Shown here: piece by piece, positions 26,432-35,247 of the stretch | Position numbering within the stretch: position 1 is the first letter of the stretch | Layout of the letters: each line of letters opens with the position of its first letter | The notes under the pieces: generated by a model | Told to the model about the DNA's origin: nothing | The model's input: only the letters and a program-made list of their open reading frames with translations | Database searches by the model: none | Position numbers and translations under genes: made by a program | Origin: Chlorogloeopsis fritschii PCC 6912 | GTDB taxonomy: Bacteria; Cyanobacteriota; Cyanobacteriia; Cyanobacteriales; Nostocaceae | Length of the DNA stretch: 64,000 nt | Reading direction: 5' to 3' | Assembly (NCBI RefSeq): GCF_000317285.1 | Contig: NZ_AJLN01000063.1 | Coordinates: 90,845-154,844 of the forward strand

Positions 26432-28273
26432 TTAAAAGCCCCTGGGAGAACCTTCACCACGCGGATCGGCTGCTCCTTCTAGGATGCCTTGGGGTGTAAC
26501 TACAATTGCGTTGATATTACCCCAAGGACTTGTTTCCTGCTGAATTTTGTGTCCGCGACGTTGTAATTCTGCCAAAGTAAGAGCATCCAAAGTAAATGGT
26601 TCTACTCGTAATTCATCGGGAAGCCACTGATGATGGATACGAGGAACAGAAACAGCTGCGCCAGCATCCATGTTGTATGCAAGTATGTGGAGGATGACTT
26701 GCAGTACTTGGGTAATAATGGTAGAACCGCCAGGCGCACCTAAAATCATGCGAAGGCGATTATTTTCTGTAACTATTGTTGGAGTCATGCTAGATAAGGG
26801 AGTTTTACGCGGCGCGATCGCATTTGCTTCATTACCTACCAAACCAAAAGCATTCGGAACGCCTGGTGCTGCAACAAAATCATCCATTTCATTGTTAAGC
26901 AAAATTCCAGTTCCTGGCGTGACTACACCAGATCCAAATCCCAAGTTAACAGTAAAAGTCAAGCTAACTGCATTGCGTTGTTCATCAATAATGTTAAGGT
27001 GACTTGTTTCGGTAGACTCCTCAAGAGGACACGGGGACAAGGAGACAAGGAGACGCGGGGAAACAAGAGGACACGGGGACACGGGAAGTTGGAGACGCGG
27101 GGAATTTATCATCAAGACTCTCCGCGTCTTCTTCATAGTGGCTGGCTTGACTTCACTTGCTGGTTTAGCCCTACTCATATCTATTTCTGCACGCCGGAGT
27201 TTGGCATATGCGGGACTAGTTAATTGTTGTACGGGAACTTTCACAAAATCGGGATCGCCCAATAGTTGTGAGCGATCGGCATAGGCTATTTTCATCGCCT
27301 CTACCATCAGGTGGATAGCATCGGGGTGATGCCATCCCCAGGACTTCAAATCGGTATCACCGATGATATTTAACATTTGTAAGAGATGAACGCCTCCCGA
27401 TGAAGGAGGTGGCATCGAGCAGACTTTAGTTTGACGAAAATTTCCACATACGGGAATGCGCCAAATTGGTTTATATAACTTCAAGTCTTGCAGAGTAATT
27501 AAACCACCGTTTTTTGCCATATCGGCAGCAATGGCGCGGGCGATATTTCCGGTGTAGAAACTATTTGGGTGACGAGATATTTCTGTTAAAGTCCGTGCTA
27601 AATCACGCTGTACCAGCTTTTCTCCTGGTTGATACAACTCTCCACGACGAGTAAAAATTGCCCGCGCTGCTGGGTTAGCGAGAATTGCTTGCTTGCGATT
27701 TTCATATCCTGGCATAGAACGCCAAGTGACGTTGGAGCTGAGGATAAAACCATCTTTTGCCAGAGCGATCGCAGGTTTTACTAACTCAGCCCAAGGCAAT
27801 TTACCATAGCGGCGGTGAACTTCGTATAGTCCTGCGACTGTCCCTGGTGTCGCTACTGCCAAATAACCGTTGATAGTTGCATTCGGACGTACTTTACCTT
27901 GAGCATCCAAATACATATTTCTGGTTGCTTTTAGAGGTGCGCGTTCACGGAAATCTAAAGCTTTGATTTCGCCCGTTTTGGCATCACGCAAAAGCAAAAA
28001 ACCGCCGCCACCTATTCCTGCCGAAAAAGGTTCTACCACAGATATTGCAAAAGTCGTAGCCACCGCTGCATCAACTGCATTCCCACCCTTGCGTAACATT
28101 TGCAATCCTACATCACTAGCTAGAGGATGTGCCGAAACTACCATCGCCTTTTTCGTGCGCAGGGGTAAGGTAACAGTGGCAGATACAAGTTTTTGGCTGC
28201 CCAACAGTAATCCCCAAAAGCAAAGATAAAAAATAAATACTGAAAATTTTTTGTAACGGTAGAGGCTACGCAT
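26432..28273 (-). CDS. ggt: Gamma-glutamyltransferase with an in-frame repeat insertion
   Basis: A periplasmic gamma-glutamyltranspeptidase that cleaves glutathione and related peptides. After an N-terminal signal segment, the large-subunit region has HPLASDVGLQMLRKGGNAVD and LRDAKTGEIKALDFRERAP. Autoprocessing should expose T423 in ESTETSHLN as the nucleophile, and the small subunit has GSGVVTPGTGILLNNEMDDF and GAPGGSTIITQV. Between the family motif near residue 375 and T423 there is an extra ~40-residue stretch (about 379-418; PVSPCPLVSPRLLVSLSPC) encoded by an STRR array at about 27020-27105. The frame is intact, so the enzyme may still fold, as this lies at the large-subunit C-terminus. 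Confidence 0.9.
   Translation of the reverse strand: MRSLYRYKKFSVFIFYLCFWGLLLGSQKLVSATVTLPLRTKKAMVVSAHPLASDVGLQMLRKGGNAVDAAVATTFAISVVEPFSAGIGGGGFLLLRDAKTGEIKALDFRERAPLKATRNMYLDAQGKVRPNATINGYLAVATPGTVAGLYEVHRRYGKLPWAELVKPAIALAKDGFILSSNVTWRSMPGYENRKQAILANPAARAIFTRRGELYQPGEKLVQRDLARTLTEISRHPNSFYTGNIARAIAADMAKNGGLITLQDLKLYKPIWRIPVCGNFRQTKVCSMPPPSSGGVHLLQMLNIIGDTDLKSWGWHHPDAIHLMVEAMKIAYADRSQLLGDPDFVKVPVQQLTSPAYAKLRRAEIDMSRAKPASEVKPATMKKTRRVLMINSPRLQLPVSPCPLVSPRLLVSLSPCPLEESTETSHLNIIDEQRNAVSLTFTVNLGFGSGVVTPGTGILLNNEMDDFVAAPGVPNAFGLVGNEANAIAPRKTPLSSMTPTIVTENNRLRMILGAPGGSTIITQVLQVILHILAYNMDAGAAVSVPRIHHQWLPDELRVEPFTLDALTLAELQRRGHKIQQETSPWGNINAIVVTPQGILEGAADPRGEGSPRGF
27020..27105. repeat. STRR array inside the ggt coding region
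   Basis: GGACACGGGGACAAGGAGAC-type repeats, the same class as at 46055-46080 and 61800-61850, occupy about 86 bp in frame within ggt. Confidence 0.85.
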
Positions 28274-28800
28274 TTTATGTTTCTTTGTTCTGAATCGGCT
28301 GGTAGTTTACTTGCTTGAAGTCTTGGCTCTAAGCTTAACGCTGATCTCGATCAATCCATCTAAACCTCCGGGGTACTCCCGCCACACCCGCAAGGGTTGG
28401 CGGCGAGGGGGATAGGAGGACAATTGATAGGGTTCAATGCCCTGTCAATTGTCAAACTTAACTGAATCTTCATAACGAAAAACCTTTGTAGGGTAAGCAT
28501 TTGAGGTAAAATATAGATATCTCAGAGTGGCAGTAATTTGCACTCTTGTTAATCTGAACCTAGACAACTAATATGGGGTTGTAATCAGAAGTACAGATTA
28601 AAATCTGTCGGGTTGATTACGTAAAATTAGTTACCTGTGGTTGTACAAAACTTTGGTTTCTTGTACAAAACACGGTGTGGACGCATCGTGTCTGACTGTG
28701 GAGGATACTGGAATACCAGTCCTGTGAATCAGTAAGCCTAGATCGTGAGGTCTGGGATGCTCCCGCTACATTGCAAGCAATGTAGCGGTGAGAGTCGTCA
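28274..28800 (+). mobile_element. Remnant of an IS200/IS605-like element (right-end hairpin and possible tnpB tail)
   Basis: Bases 28763-28788 form a perfect hairpin CCGCTACATTG-caag-CAATGTAGCGG, followed by TGAGAGTCGTCA, the type of right end typical of IS200/IS605 elements. The preceding frame ends with GGATACTGGAATACCAGTCC, TGTGAATCAGTAA, which could encode a TnpB tail (PVNQ-stop). A second hairpin (CCGCCACACCCGC, then GGGTTGGCGG) is near 28380-28405. No transposase ORF survives. The right end abuts the truncated LOG gene at 28801. Confidence 0.45.
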
Positions 28801-28801
28801 C

Positions 28802-28936
28802 CAAGCCAACGTTTCCTCCAGCATAAACGAGGGTAATCTCACGCTTTGCCATTTCAATACCTAGTTTTTGTGCTGCCTCAAGATAGCTGCTGCGAGCGCC
28901 AAAGTTTGAGCCACAATAGACGCAAATACTTTTCAT
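28802..28936 (-). pseudogene. LOG-family (cytokinin/AMP phosphoribohydrolase-like) N-terminal fragment
   Basis: Translation from ATG 28936 gives 45 residues, MKSICVYCGSNFGARSSYLE to EITLVYAGGNVGL, the exact N-terminus of LOG family Rossmann-fold proteins. The frame then leaves homology at 28801, where the IS-like end begins; the catalytic PGGxGT part is absent. It is therefore a gene broken by insertion and deletion. It lies 15 bp after the Uma2 fragment in the same direction. Confidence 0.8.
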
Positions 28937-28951
28937 TGCTCTTTTTCCTCA

Positions 28952-29089
28952 CTATTGAGTACTTGCTGCACTTGACGACAGCAGATACGCCTTTAGCTGT
29001 GCCTCAATTCCTTTAAACTGTTCCCAAGAAACACCAGATAGAGTTACTAGTTTTTCTTCTGTGGACTGGTTTACAAGCGGGATGCTCAT
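28952..29089 (-). pseudogene. Uma2-family protein fragment
   Basis: 45 residues, MSIPLVNQSTEEKLVTLSGV, then SWEQFKGIEAQL and a short unrelated end SSSAASTQ. The start matches the N-terminus of Uma2 (PD-(D/E)XK-like) proteins, which are about 190 residues; the nuclease core is missing. A degraded gene is more likely than a functional short one. Confidence 0.6.
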
Positions 29090-29135
29090 AATAACACTTC
29101 CTTACAGCCATTTTCAGATGAATAAACCACACGAT

Positions 29136-29205
29136 ACTGTAAGGGCGGGTTTTGTTTCAATCTCTAGCTCAAACCGAAAGGATATCTGCTAAACCCGCCC
29201 CTACA
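29136..29205. repeat. Palindromic repeat (GGGCGGGTTT class)
   Basis: Inverted ends TGTAAGGGCGGGTTTTG and AAACCCGCCCCTACA flank an AACCGAAAGGATATC core. Confidence 0.7.
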
Positions 29206-29228
29206 AAAAATTGTGGTTCCAATAAATT

Positions 29229-29354
29229 AAATTTGGGCGTTGCTGAATCGCGGTATGAATTTGATGTGTAGAGACGCGATATATCGCGTCTGGGCAGGGG
29301 TTTTGGCATTACGAAAAATTATTTTCATAGCCTAAATCAGCAACGCCTAAATTT
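29229..29354. mobile_element. MITE with GGCGTTGCTGA terminal inverted repeats
   Basis: A 126-bp element bounded by AAATTTGGGCGTTGCTGA and its inverse TCAGCAACGCCTAAATTT. The GGCGTTGCTGA end resembles the termini of common cyanobacterial transposons. It contains the palindrome AGACGCGATATATCGCGTCT and no ORF, so it would need a transposase elsewhere. Confidence 0.75.
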
Positions 29355-29486
29355 GCCTTAAAAACCAAGGTAGCGATCGCATTTTTTATGTGTTAGCGAC
29401 AGTGTAAGACACTCCTAACTATGCAAGGTGCGTTAGGCTCAAGCCGTAACGCACCCTACTGGCTATTCACTGATAACTGTTAACTG

Positions 29487-32369
29487 TTAAAACTCTCCCG
29501 CTAATGCTGCAACACAACGTTCGCAAATTAAGGGATGTTCTTTGTTCTCTCCCACATGGGTAGAGTAGTTCCAGCAGCGATCGCATTTTTGCCCCTCTGC
29601 TTCCACCACACCAATTCCCCATGCATCTGTCTGCAAGTTATATTTCAATCCTTGCAATTTTTCTGGTGTATCCAACATCTCTGCTTGGGAAGTAATAAAC
29701 AGATAACGGAGTTGATCTACACCATTATTGCTCGTAGTATCTAGTGATTTCACAGAGGCTCTTAACTGCTCATTAGCTATGTACAGCAAGACTTTTGCTT
29801 CTAGGGAAGAACCAATCATTTTTTCTACCCTTGCTTGTTCTAATACCCTGTTCACATCAGTACGGATTTCTCGTAACTGTTGCCAGAAGGTTGCTAATTC
29901 TGGATTCTGCCACTTGGAATCTAACTGCACCCAACCCGCTTCAAACACCGATTTGTAAGGTGTTTTGTAGGGCAGATATTGCCAGATATCTTCTGCCATG
30001 TGACACAACACAGGTGCGATCGCTTTTGCTAAATTCTCCAAGGCAATCCACAAAACTGTCTGACAACTGCGACGGCGCAAAGCATTGGACGCACTGATGT
30101 ACAGCCTATCCTTAGCAACATCTAAATAGAAGTTGGATAAATCTACAACACAGAAGTTCTGCACCGTTTGGAAAAAGCGGGAGAATTGGAAGCTATCGAA
30201 GGCTTCAGTTACTTCCTGAAAAACTTCCGTAATCCGGTGCAACATATATTTGTCGAGTTCTGGTAATTCCTCGAAAGGCACTGCATCTTTTTCGGGATCG
30301 AAATCGTGCAAATTACCCAACAAAAACCGCGCCGTATTGCGAATTTTGTTCCTGATATCTGTCAGTTGCCTGAGGATGTTTTTACCCAAGGGTACATCCG
30401 AGGTGTAATCTACCGAAGAAACCCACAAACGCAACACGTCTGCACCATAAGCAGGTTCTTCTTTTTGGTTCTTTCCACCTTGAAGCACGATTTTGGGATC
30501 GACTACATTCCCCAAGGATTTACTTTGCTTGCGTCCTTGTTCATCTAGAGTAAAGCCATGAGTCAAAACTGTTTTGTAAGGTGCAAAACCGTTAACTGCT
30601 ACGCTGGTGAGCAAACTCGACTGGAACCAACCGCGATGCTGATCCGAACCTTCTAAGTAAATATCTGCTGGGTAGCGTAATTCTGGACGCTGTTTGATTA
30701 CAGCTGCCCAAGATGAGCCAGAATCAAACCACACGTCCATTGTATCTGTGCCTTTCCGGTAGGTACGGCCGTTATTGCGGTATTTTTCTGGCAATAATTC
30801 CGCAACCGAAAGTTGCCACCAAGCATCAGAACCTTTTTCGGCAACGATCGCTTGCACGTGAGCAATAGTTTCCTCATTCAGTAGTGGTTCTTTGGTTTCT
30901 TCGTCGTAGAACACCGGAATGGGCACACCCCAACTGCGCTGACGAGATATACACCAATCAGAGCGATCGGCAACCATCGGCGTGATCCGATTTTCACCTT
31001 GGGCGGGAATCCATCTCACCGAGGCGATCGCTTTGAGGGCTTCTTCCCGAAATCCCTCCACAGAAGCAAACCACTGTTCGGTAGCACGGAAAATCGTTGG
31101 TTTCTTCGTCCGCCAGTCGTAAGGGTATTTGTGGACGTAGGGTTCCTCCTTCAACAAAGAACCTGCCGCTCTCAAGGCATCAATTACCGCTTGGTTTCCA
31201 TCACCAAGCACATTCAACCCGGCAAACTGTCCTGCTTCTTCAGTAAAATTACCATTGTCATCAACAGGAGCCAAGATTGGCAAACCGTAACGCTGACCGA
31301 CAATGTAATCTTCTTGACCGTGACCAGGTGCAGTGTGTACTAATCCTGTACCTGATTCCGTTGTCACATAATCGCCGCCAATCACGATTGGGCTTGAGCG
31401 ATCGTACAGAGGATGCAAGTAATTAGAGTGTTCTAATTCTTTCCCTTTAACTGTGGTTTTTACGGTTAGTTCAACTTCTAAAGTAGAAGATAAACGTTCC
31501 ACCAAATCCGCAGCCACAATCAGATATTTGAAATTACTCTGCGCATCTGCGTCTTTGCGTGAGACTTCCACAACTACATAGTTGAGTTGTGGATTGAGTG
31601 CCACCGCCAAATTTCCGGGAATTGTCCAAGGCGTTGTCGTCCAGATCGCTACACCCAACTCTGGTAGATATTGTTCTAGGGCAGGCTTCACCGCTTCGGA
31701 AAGGCTGGTGATGGGGAAAGCCGCGTAGATACTGCGAGAAGTGTGCCCTTCCGGATATTCTAACTCCGCTTCTGCCAGAGCAGTTTTAGAACTAGGACTC
31801 CAGTGAACAGGCTTCAAACCACGATAGATGTAACCTTTTAACACCATCTGTCCGAAAACACCGATTTGTGCTGCTTCGTATTCTGGTGCCAGCGTCAAAT
31901 AAGGATGATCCCAATCACCCCAAACACCGTAGCTTTTGAAACTTTCCCGTTGCTCATCTACTGCATTGAGAGCAAATTCTTTAGCTTTTTGCCGTAGTTG
32001 CAAAGGCGTCAAGTTTTGCCGTTCCGCAGACTTCATGTTCTGCAAAACTTTCAGTTCAATAGGCAAGCCGTGACAATCCCAACCAGGCACATAGCGAACC
32101 TTGCGCCCCCGTAGTAGTTGGTAGCGGTTAATAATATCTTTGAGAATTTTATTTAAAGCATGACCAAGATGCAGAGAGCCATTAGCGTAGGGCGGCCCAT
32201 CATGCAGTATAAATAATTCGCCTGGGTTATTCTCAGACAGGCGATCGTATATTTTATTTTCTTCCCAAAACTTCTGAATTTGCGGTTCGCGCTTGCTCGC
32301 GTTTGCCCGCATATCAAAATTAGTCTTGGGTAGATTTACTGTATCTTTGTAGCTTCCTGTTTCTGTCAC
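29487..32369 (-). CDS. ileS: Isoleucyl-tRNA synthetase
   Basis: A class I aminoacyl-tRNA synthetase. HLGH (HIGH signature) follows DGPPYANGS, and the second signature is GRKQSKSLGN (KMSKS variant with Q). The editing domain contains TTPWTIPGNLAVALN and GTGLVHTAPGHGQEDY. The C-terminal zinc site is CDRCWNYSTH then CERC. The start is set at GTG 32369 (VTETGSYKDTVNLPKTNF), the usual cyanobacterial N-terminus; the ATG at 32435 would add 22 unusual residues. No T-box leader is seen. It charges tRNA-Ile in the cytoplasm. Confidence 0.96.
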   Translation of the reverse strand: MTETGSYKDTVNLPKTNFDMRANASKREPQIQKFWEENKIYDRLSENNPGELFILHDGPPYANGSLHLGHALNKILKDIINRYQLLRGRKVRYVPGWDCHGLPIELKVLQNMKSAERQNLTPLQLRQKAKEFALNAVDEQRESFKSYGVWGDWDHPYLTLAPEYEAAQIGVFGQMVLKGYIYRGLKPVHWSPSSKTALAEAELEYPEGHTSRSIYAAFPITSLSEAVKPALEQYLPELGVAIWTTTPWTIPGNLAVALNPQLNYVVVEVSRKDADAQSNFKYLIVAADLVERLSSTLEVELTVKTTVKGKELEHSNYLHPLYDRSSPIVIGGDYVTTESGTGLVHTAPGHGQEDYIVGQRYGLPILAPVDDNGNFTEEAGQFAGLNVLGDGNQAVIDALRAAGSLLKEEPYVHKYPYDWRTKKPTIFRATEQWFASVEGFREEALKAIASVRWIPAQGENRITPMVADRSDWCISRQRSWGVPIPVFYDEETKEPLLNEETIAHVQAIVAEKGSDAWWQLSVAELLPEKYRNNGRTYRKGTDTMDVWFDSGSSWAAVIKQRPELRYPADIYLEGSDQHRGWFQSSLLTSVAVNGFAPYKTVLTHGFTLDEQGRKQSKSLGNVVDPKIVLQGGKNQKEEPAYGADVLRLWVSSVDYTSDVPLGKNILRQLTDIRNKIRNTARFLLGNLHDFDPEKDAVPFEELPELDKYMLHRITEVFQEVTEAFDSFQFSRFFQTVQNFCVVDLSNFYLDVAKDRLYISASNALRRRSCQTVLWIALENLAKAIAPVLCHMAEDIWQYLPYKTPYKSVFEAGWVQLDSKWQNPELATFWQQLREIRTDVNRVLEQARVEKMIGSSLEAKVLLYIANEQLRASVKSLDTTSNNGVDQLRYLFITSQAEMLDTPEKLQGLKYNLQTDAWGIGVVEAEGQKCDRCWNYSTHVGENKEHPLICERCVAALAGEF

Positions 32370-32929
32370 AGCTTCATGCCTAAGATTTTTAGTTGTCCAG
32401 GTTCTATCAATTATAAAAGATGGCATGAAGACCAATCTTAGCTATTTTAGTCCCCCGAAATTGTAGTCGCTCAGAAAAATCATGTCTTTGCTGCGTGTCT
32501 GTTTTGAAAATAGGGGCTAGGGATTAGGGGCTAGAGGCTAGAGAAAAGAGATTTTCATTTCCTCGTTGAAAGAACTTAACCATACTTTCACAAGAGCGAT
32601 CGCCTTGACAGTAACGTCATTTATAAAACATTAGCTCTCTAAGTATTCACTTTGTAATTAGTTAAACAGCGCCTTCCGTTTAAGAGTACTGAATAATTAA
32701 AGTAAAAATTAGTGCGCTTCCAACCTATAGGGTGGGTATTGCTCATCAATATCTCAAATGTTTCCCAAATGGGCTTGACAGGCAATGCTTATCTTACAGA
32801 AAACCTAGATTAGCAATACATAGCCCGCGCAGGTGGGCTTTGCTCGTGTAGCCCTAGACTTCTAGTCTGAGGGCACAATTATACTGGGTTCCATAAATCC
32901 ATCTGTCACAATCATTTTTTAAATTGGTA
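32370..32929. repeat. Repeat-rich spacer
   Basis: 32501-32566 is the inverted near-copy of 15651-15720, with CTAGGGA-type heptamers. 32719-32808 resembles 49640-49735. 32824-32875 holds the common Nostocales GCGCAGGTGGGCT, GTCTGAGGGC palindrome-like repeat. No gene seen. Confidence 0.65.
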
Positions 32930-34693
32930 TTATTTCCCTTTTCTCTTAATTCTTTTGTGATGCGTTTTTAGCTTCATTCTCATCCTGTTATCGAATTTAT
33001 GATTTCGATTTTTACCAGATATTTTTTGTTTAGCTAATGTTTTCCTTTGCTTTGGTAAATTAATATTTAATCTCGGTAGTTTTTGTTTAACTAATATTTT
33101 TCTTGGTTTTGTTAAATCAATATTCAACTTTGGTGCTTTTTGTTTAATTAATATTGTCCTTGGTTTTGGCAAACTGATATTTATTTCTGGTATTTTTTTA
33201 TCTTGAAAGATACGTTCTATAGATTTACTGTAACTGAAGCTTTTCTTGATGCCCTGACCAATTCTAAGTCTGATAAGACTTCTTTTTTCCACTTTGGTAT
33301 TAAGAGTATTATTCCTTTTGGTGAGCGTGTTTAACCTTTTTTGTTTTGCTCTAAAACTTATCGGCTGCTCTTTTTGTTTTTTAGAATAAGTTTTTGGTTG
33401 GCTACTCTTAATATTGGCTTGAGATTTTTTTGGTTTTTCTTTGGTAACTATTGTTTTTATCTGTCTGACTTTTGTTGTATTTTTAGGATTTGAAATTGGA
33501 TATAGTCTGATATTTCTAGTTTTCTCTTTATATTGTTTAGTAGCTTTAGGTATTGATGCGGGAGTTGAAATAGGAGTAATACCAGCATCTGATGTAGTTG
33601 TAGAAACCGATTTTTTGACACTATTGAGGTTGACAATCAATGCTGAAGCAGCTAACAATCCTACTCCCGAACCAATGAGAACTTTCCATAATCGTTTAGT
33701 TCTCAAATTTGGATGCGAAATAGCTGTAGTCGCCAAAGGTAAAGCTAATTTTTGAAATTTTTGGATGAGTGTGTTTGACGATCGCCTATTTGACTGACTT
33801 AAATCTTGCTCAACCTTCTGCAAGCATTGCAAAATTACCTGCGGATTCTGAGGGCGCTGACTGGCGGTAGGAGCCATTAAGTAGTCTATTAAATCTGCAA
33901 AAAGTGGCGAAATATGCAATGCATGATCGCGCCAATTTAACTTGTTATTTAAAGGATCGTAGATAGCTGCATCTTGAGGTTCTTTGCCTGTCAGCAGAAA
34001 AACAAAAGTACGTCCTAAAGCAAAAAAGTCAGATTGTTGTACTGAATAACCGTTTTGTTGCTCTGGCGGAGAATACCCCTTGGATACAATTCTGGTATGG
34101 CAAACTCCAGCTAATATGGTTGTAGTAACTTGCCTCACTGCCCCAAAATCAATTAAAACAAGCTGTCCGTTGGGTCGGAGCATGATATTTTGAGGCTTAA
34201 TATCTCTATGAAAATACTGTTGGAAATGTATTAGAGATAAAATTTCAACCAGTTGTTTAAGCCAATCGAGAGCTTGAGTTTGAGAGATTGGTTGATGGTG
34301 GCGTGATTGCATCCATTTTTCTAAATCAACCCCTTCAATTTTTTCCATTACCAGACAGTGTAACGGCGCAGAGCTACCTTTGGGGAGAACTGTAAAATAA
34401 TCATCAGAATCTACTTTTGGAATCCCAGGGTGTTGCAGGTGGCTTAAAACCTTTGCTTCCTGCTGAAAAAGCTCAATGGCTTTTGAGTTATTGTCTGTCA
34501 GAACTTTTAAAACTTTGGGCGTGCCGCGATCGTCTACTACCCAAGTGTTACCAAAACCTCCTTTTCCTAGCCTTTCTACTACCCAATAACGGTTTTGCAA
34601 TAGTATTTCCGAGCCACAGTGACAACACTTAGAAGTGTTTGCATTAGATGGATCGAGAGGATTTGGACAGTGGGGATTTATACAATAGCGCAT
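32930..34693 (-). CDS. Serine/threonine protein kinase with zinc-ribbon-like start and basic repeats
   Basis: The start is taken at ATG 34693 (MRYCINPHC). A Cys-rich N-terminus (C-x4-C, later CCHC) precedes a Hanks-type kinase domain at about 38-300: LGKGGFGNTW, Lys in VLKVL, HRDIKPQN and DFG, then GYSPPEQ. A transmembrane helix follows (LIGSGVGLLAASALIVNL, near 345). The tail is very Lys/Arg-rich and includes three ~22-residue repeats built on NI(N/D/S)L-KPR---KQK, near residues 500-570. The kinase is anchored with its C-terminal tail outside the cytoplasm, where the basic repeats could bind acidic polymers (inference). Confidence 0.92.
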   Translation of the reverse strand: MRYCINPHCPNPLDPSNANTSKCCHCGSEILLQNRYWVVERLGKGGFGNTWVVDDRGTPKVLKVLTDNNSKAIELFQQEAKVLSHLQHPGIPKVDSDDYFTVLPKGSSAPLHCLVMEKIEGVDLEKWMQSRHHQPISQTQALDWLKQLVEILSLIHFQQYFHRDIKPQNIMLRPNGQLVLIDFGAVRQVTTTILAGVCHTRIVSKGYSPPEQQNGYSVQQSDFFALGRTFVFLLTGKEPQDAAIYDPLNNKLNWRDHALHISPLFADLIDYLMAPTASQRPQNPQVILQCLQKVEQDLSQSNRRSSNTLIQKFQKLALPLATTAISHPNLRTKRLWKVLIGSGVGLLAASALIVNLNSVKKSVSTTTSDAGITPISTPASIPKATKQYKEKTRNIRLYPISNPKNTTKVRQIKTIVTKEKPKKSQANIKSSQPKTYSKKQKEQPISFRAKQKRLNTLTKRNNTLNTKVEKRSLIRLRIGQGIKKSFSYSKSIERIFQDKKIPEINISLPKPRTILIKQKAPKLNIDLTKPRKILVKQKLPRLNINLPKQRKTLAKQKISGKNRNHKFDNRMRMKLKTHHKRIKRKGK

Positions 34694-34841
34694 TATCAAA
34701 ACACTATTTGCTGATTTTGCCAGTCGTCATCGCCAATGCGATCGCTCACAATTTTTATTCTACCTGCATCAATTTTATATTATGCGTATTTTTACTGTGG
34801 GAACACCTCGCGGCAATCCCCTCCATCAGCGCCAGCAAGTT

Positions 34842-34909
34842 TGTAGGATGGGCACTGGCTAACTTTCCTCAAACCCTTATTTTTAGATTGTGGGCAGTGC
34901 CCACCTTAC
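34842..34909. repeat. Palindromic repeat, GTAGG..CCTTAC type
   Basis: Inverted ends GTAGGATGGGCACTG (34842-34856) and CAGTGCCCACCTTAC (34895-34909) enclose a 38-bp loop; a small MITE-like element. The surrounding spacer, from the kinase start to 35018, contains nothing else. Confidence 0.65.
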
Positions 34910-35018
34910 GGTTATGTAATCCTTAAATACCGAGTATGCGAGTTTCACAGCAATACTTCCAAGTATCTTTTTTTCGGTAGACTAACAAGTAAGTCACTTA
35001 CACCTAATTGTTGCGATT

Positions 35019-35201
35019 ATGGAATCAATAATCGTGGTAGCCCTTCTCATTGGTTTCGTGCTGTTGTTTCTGCCACGTCCAAAGTCATCATCGAAACCAA
35101 AAAGCTGTAACTGCCCACTGTATGATACGTGCCAGCATAAACAATCGATTGAGAAAATTATGACTGGCAATGGGGGAAATACTCGTGACTCAAATAACTA
35201 A
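35019..35201 (+). CDS. Small Cys-containing membrane protein (hypothetical)
   Basis: 60 residues: an N-terminal membrane helix (IIVVALLIGFVLLFL), a basic linker (RPKSSSKPK), then a cysteine cluster CNCPLYDTC and a polar tail. No family is recognised and no clear ribosome-binding site is seen. A strong hairpin follows at 35208-35241, which supports a transcript end here. Plausible single-pass membrane protein. Confidence 0.4.
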   Translation: MESIIVVALLIGFVLLFLPRPKSSSKPKSCNCPLYDTCQHKQSIEKIMTGNGGNTRDSNN

Positions 35202-35207
35202 ACACGC

Positions 35208-35241
35208 AGATCCCCGACTTTTCTAAAAAGTCGGGGATCTA
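35208..35241. terminator. Bidirectional stem-loop terminator
   Basis: AGATCCCCGACTTT-tctaa-AAAGTCGGGGATCT is a 14-bp perfect stem between the convergent 35019 gene and the ycf66 gene. Confidence 0.75.
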
Positions 35242-35247
35242 AATAGA

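Noticed and set aside
34648..34926. 92-codon ORF on the plus strand
   Set aside because: It overlaps the start of the kinase on the other strand and ends in a palindromic repeat.
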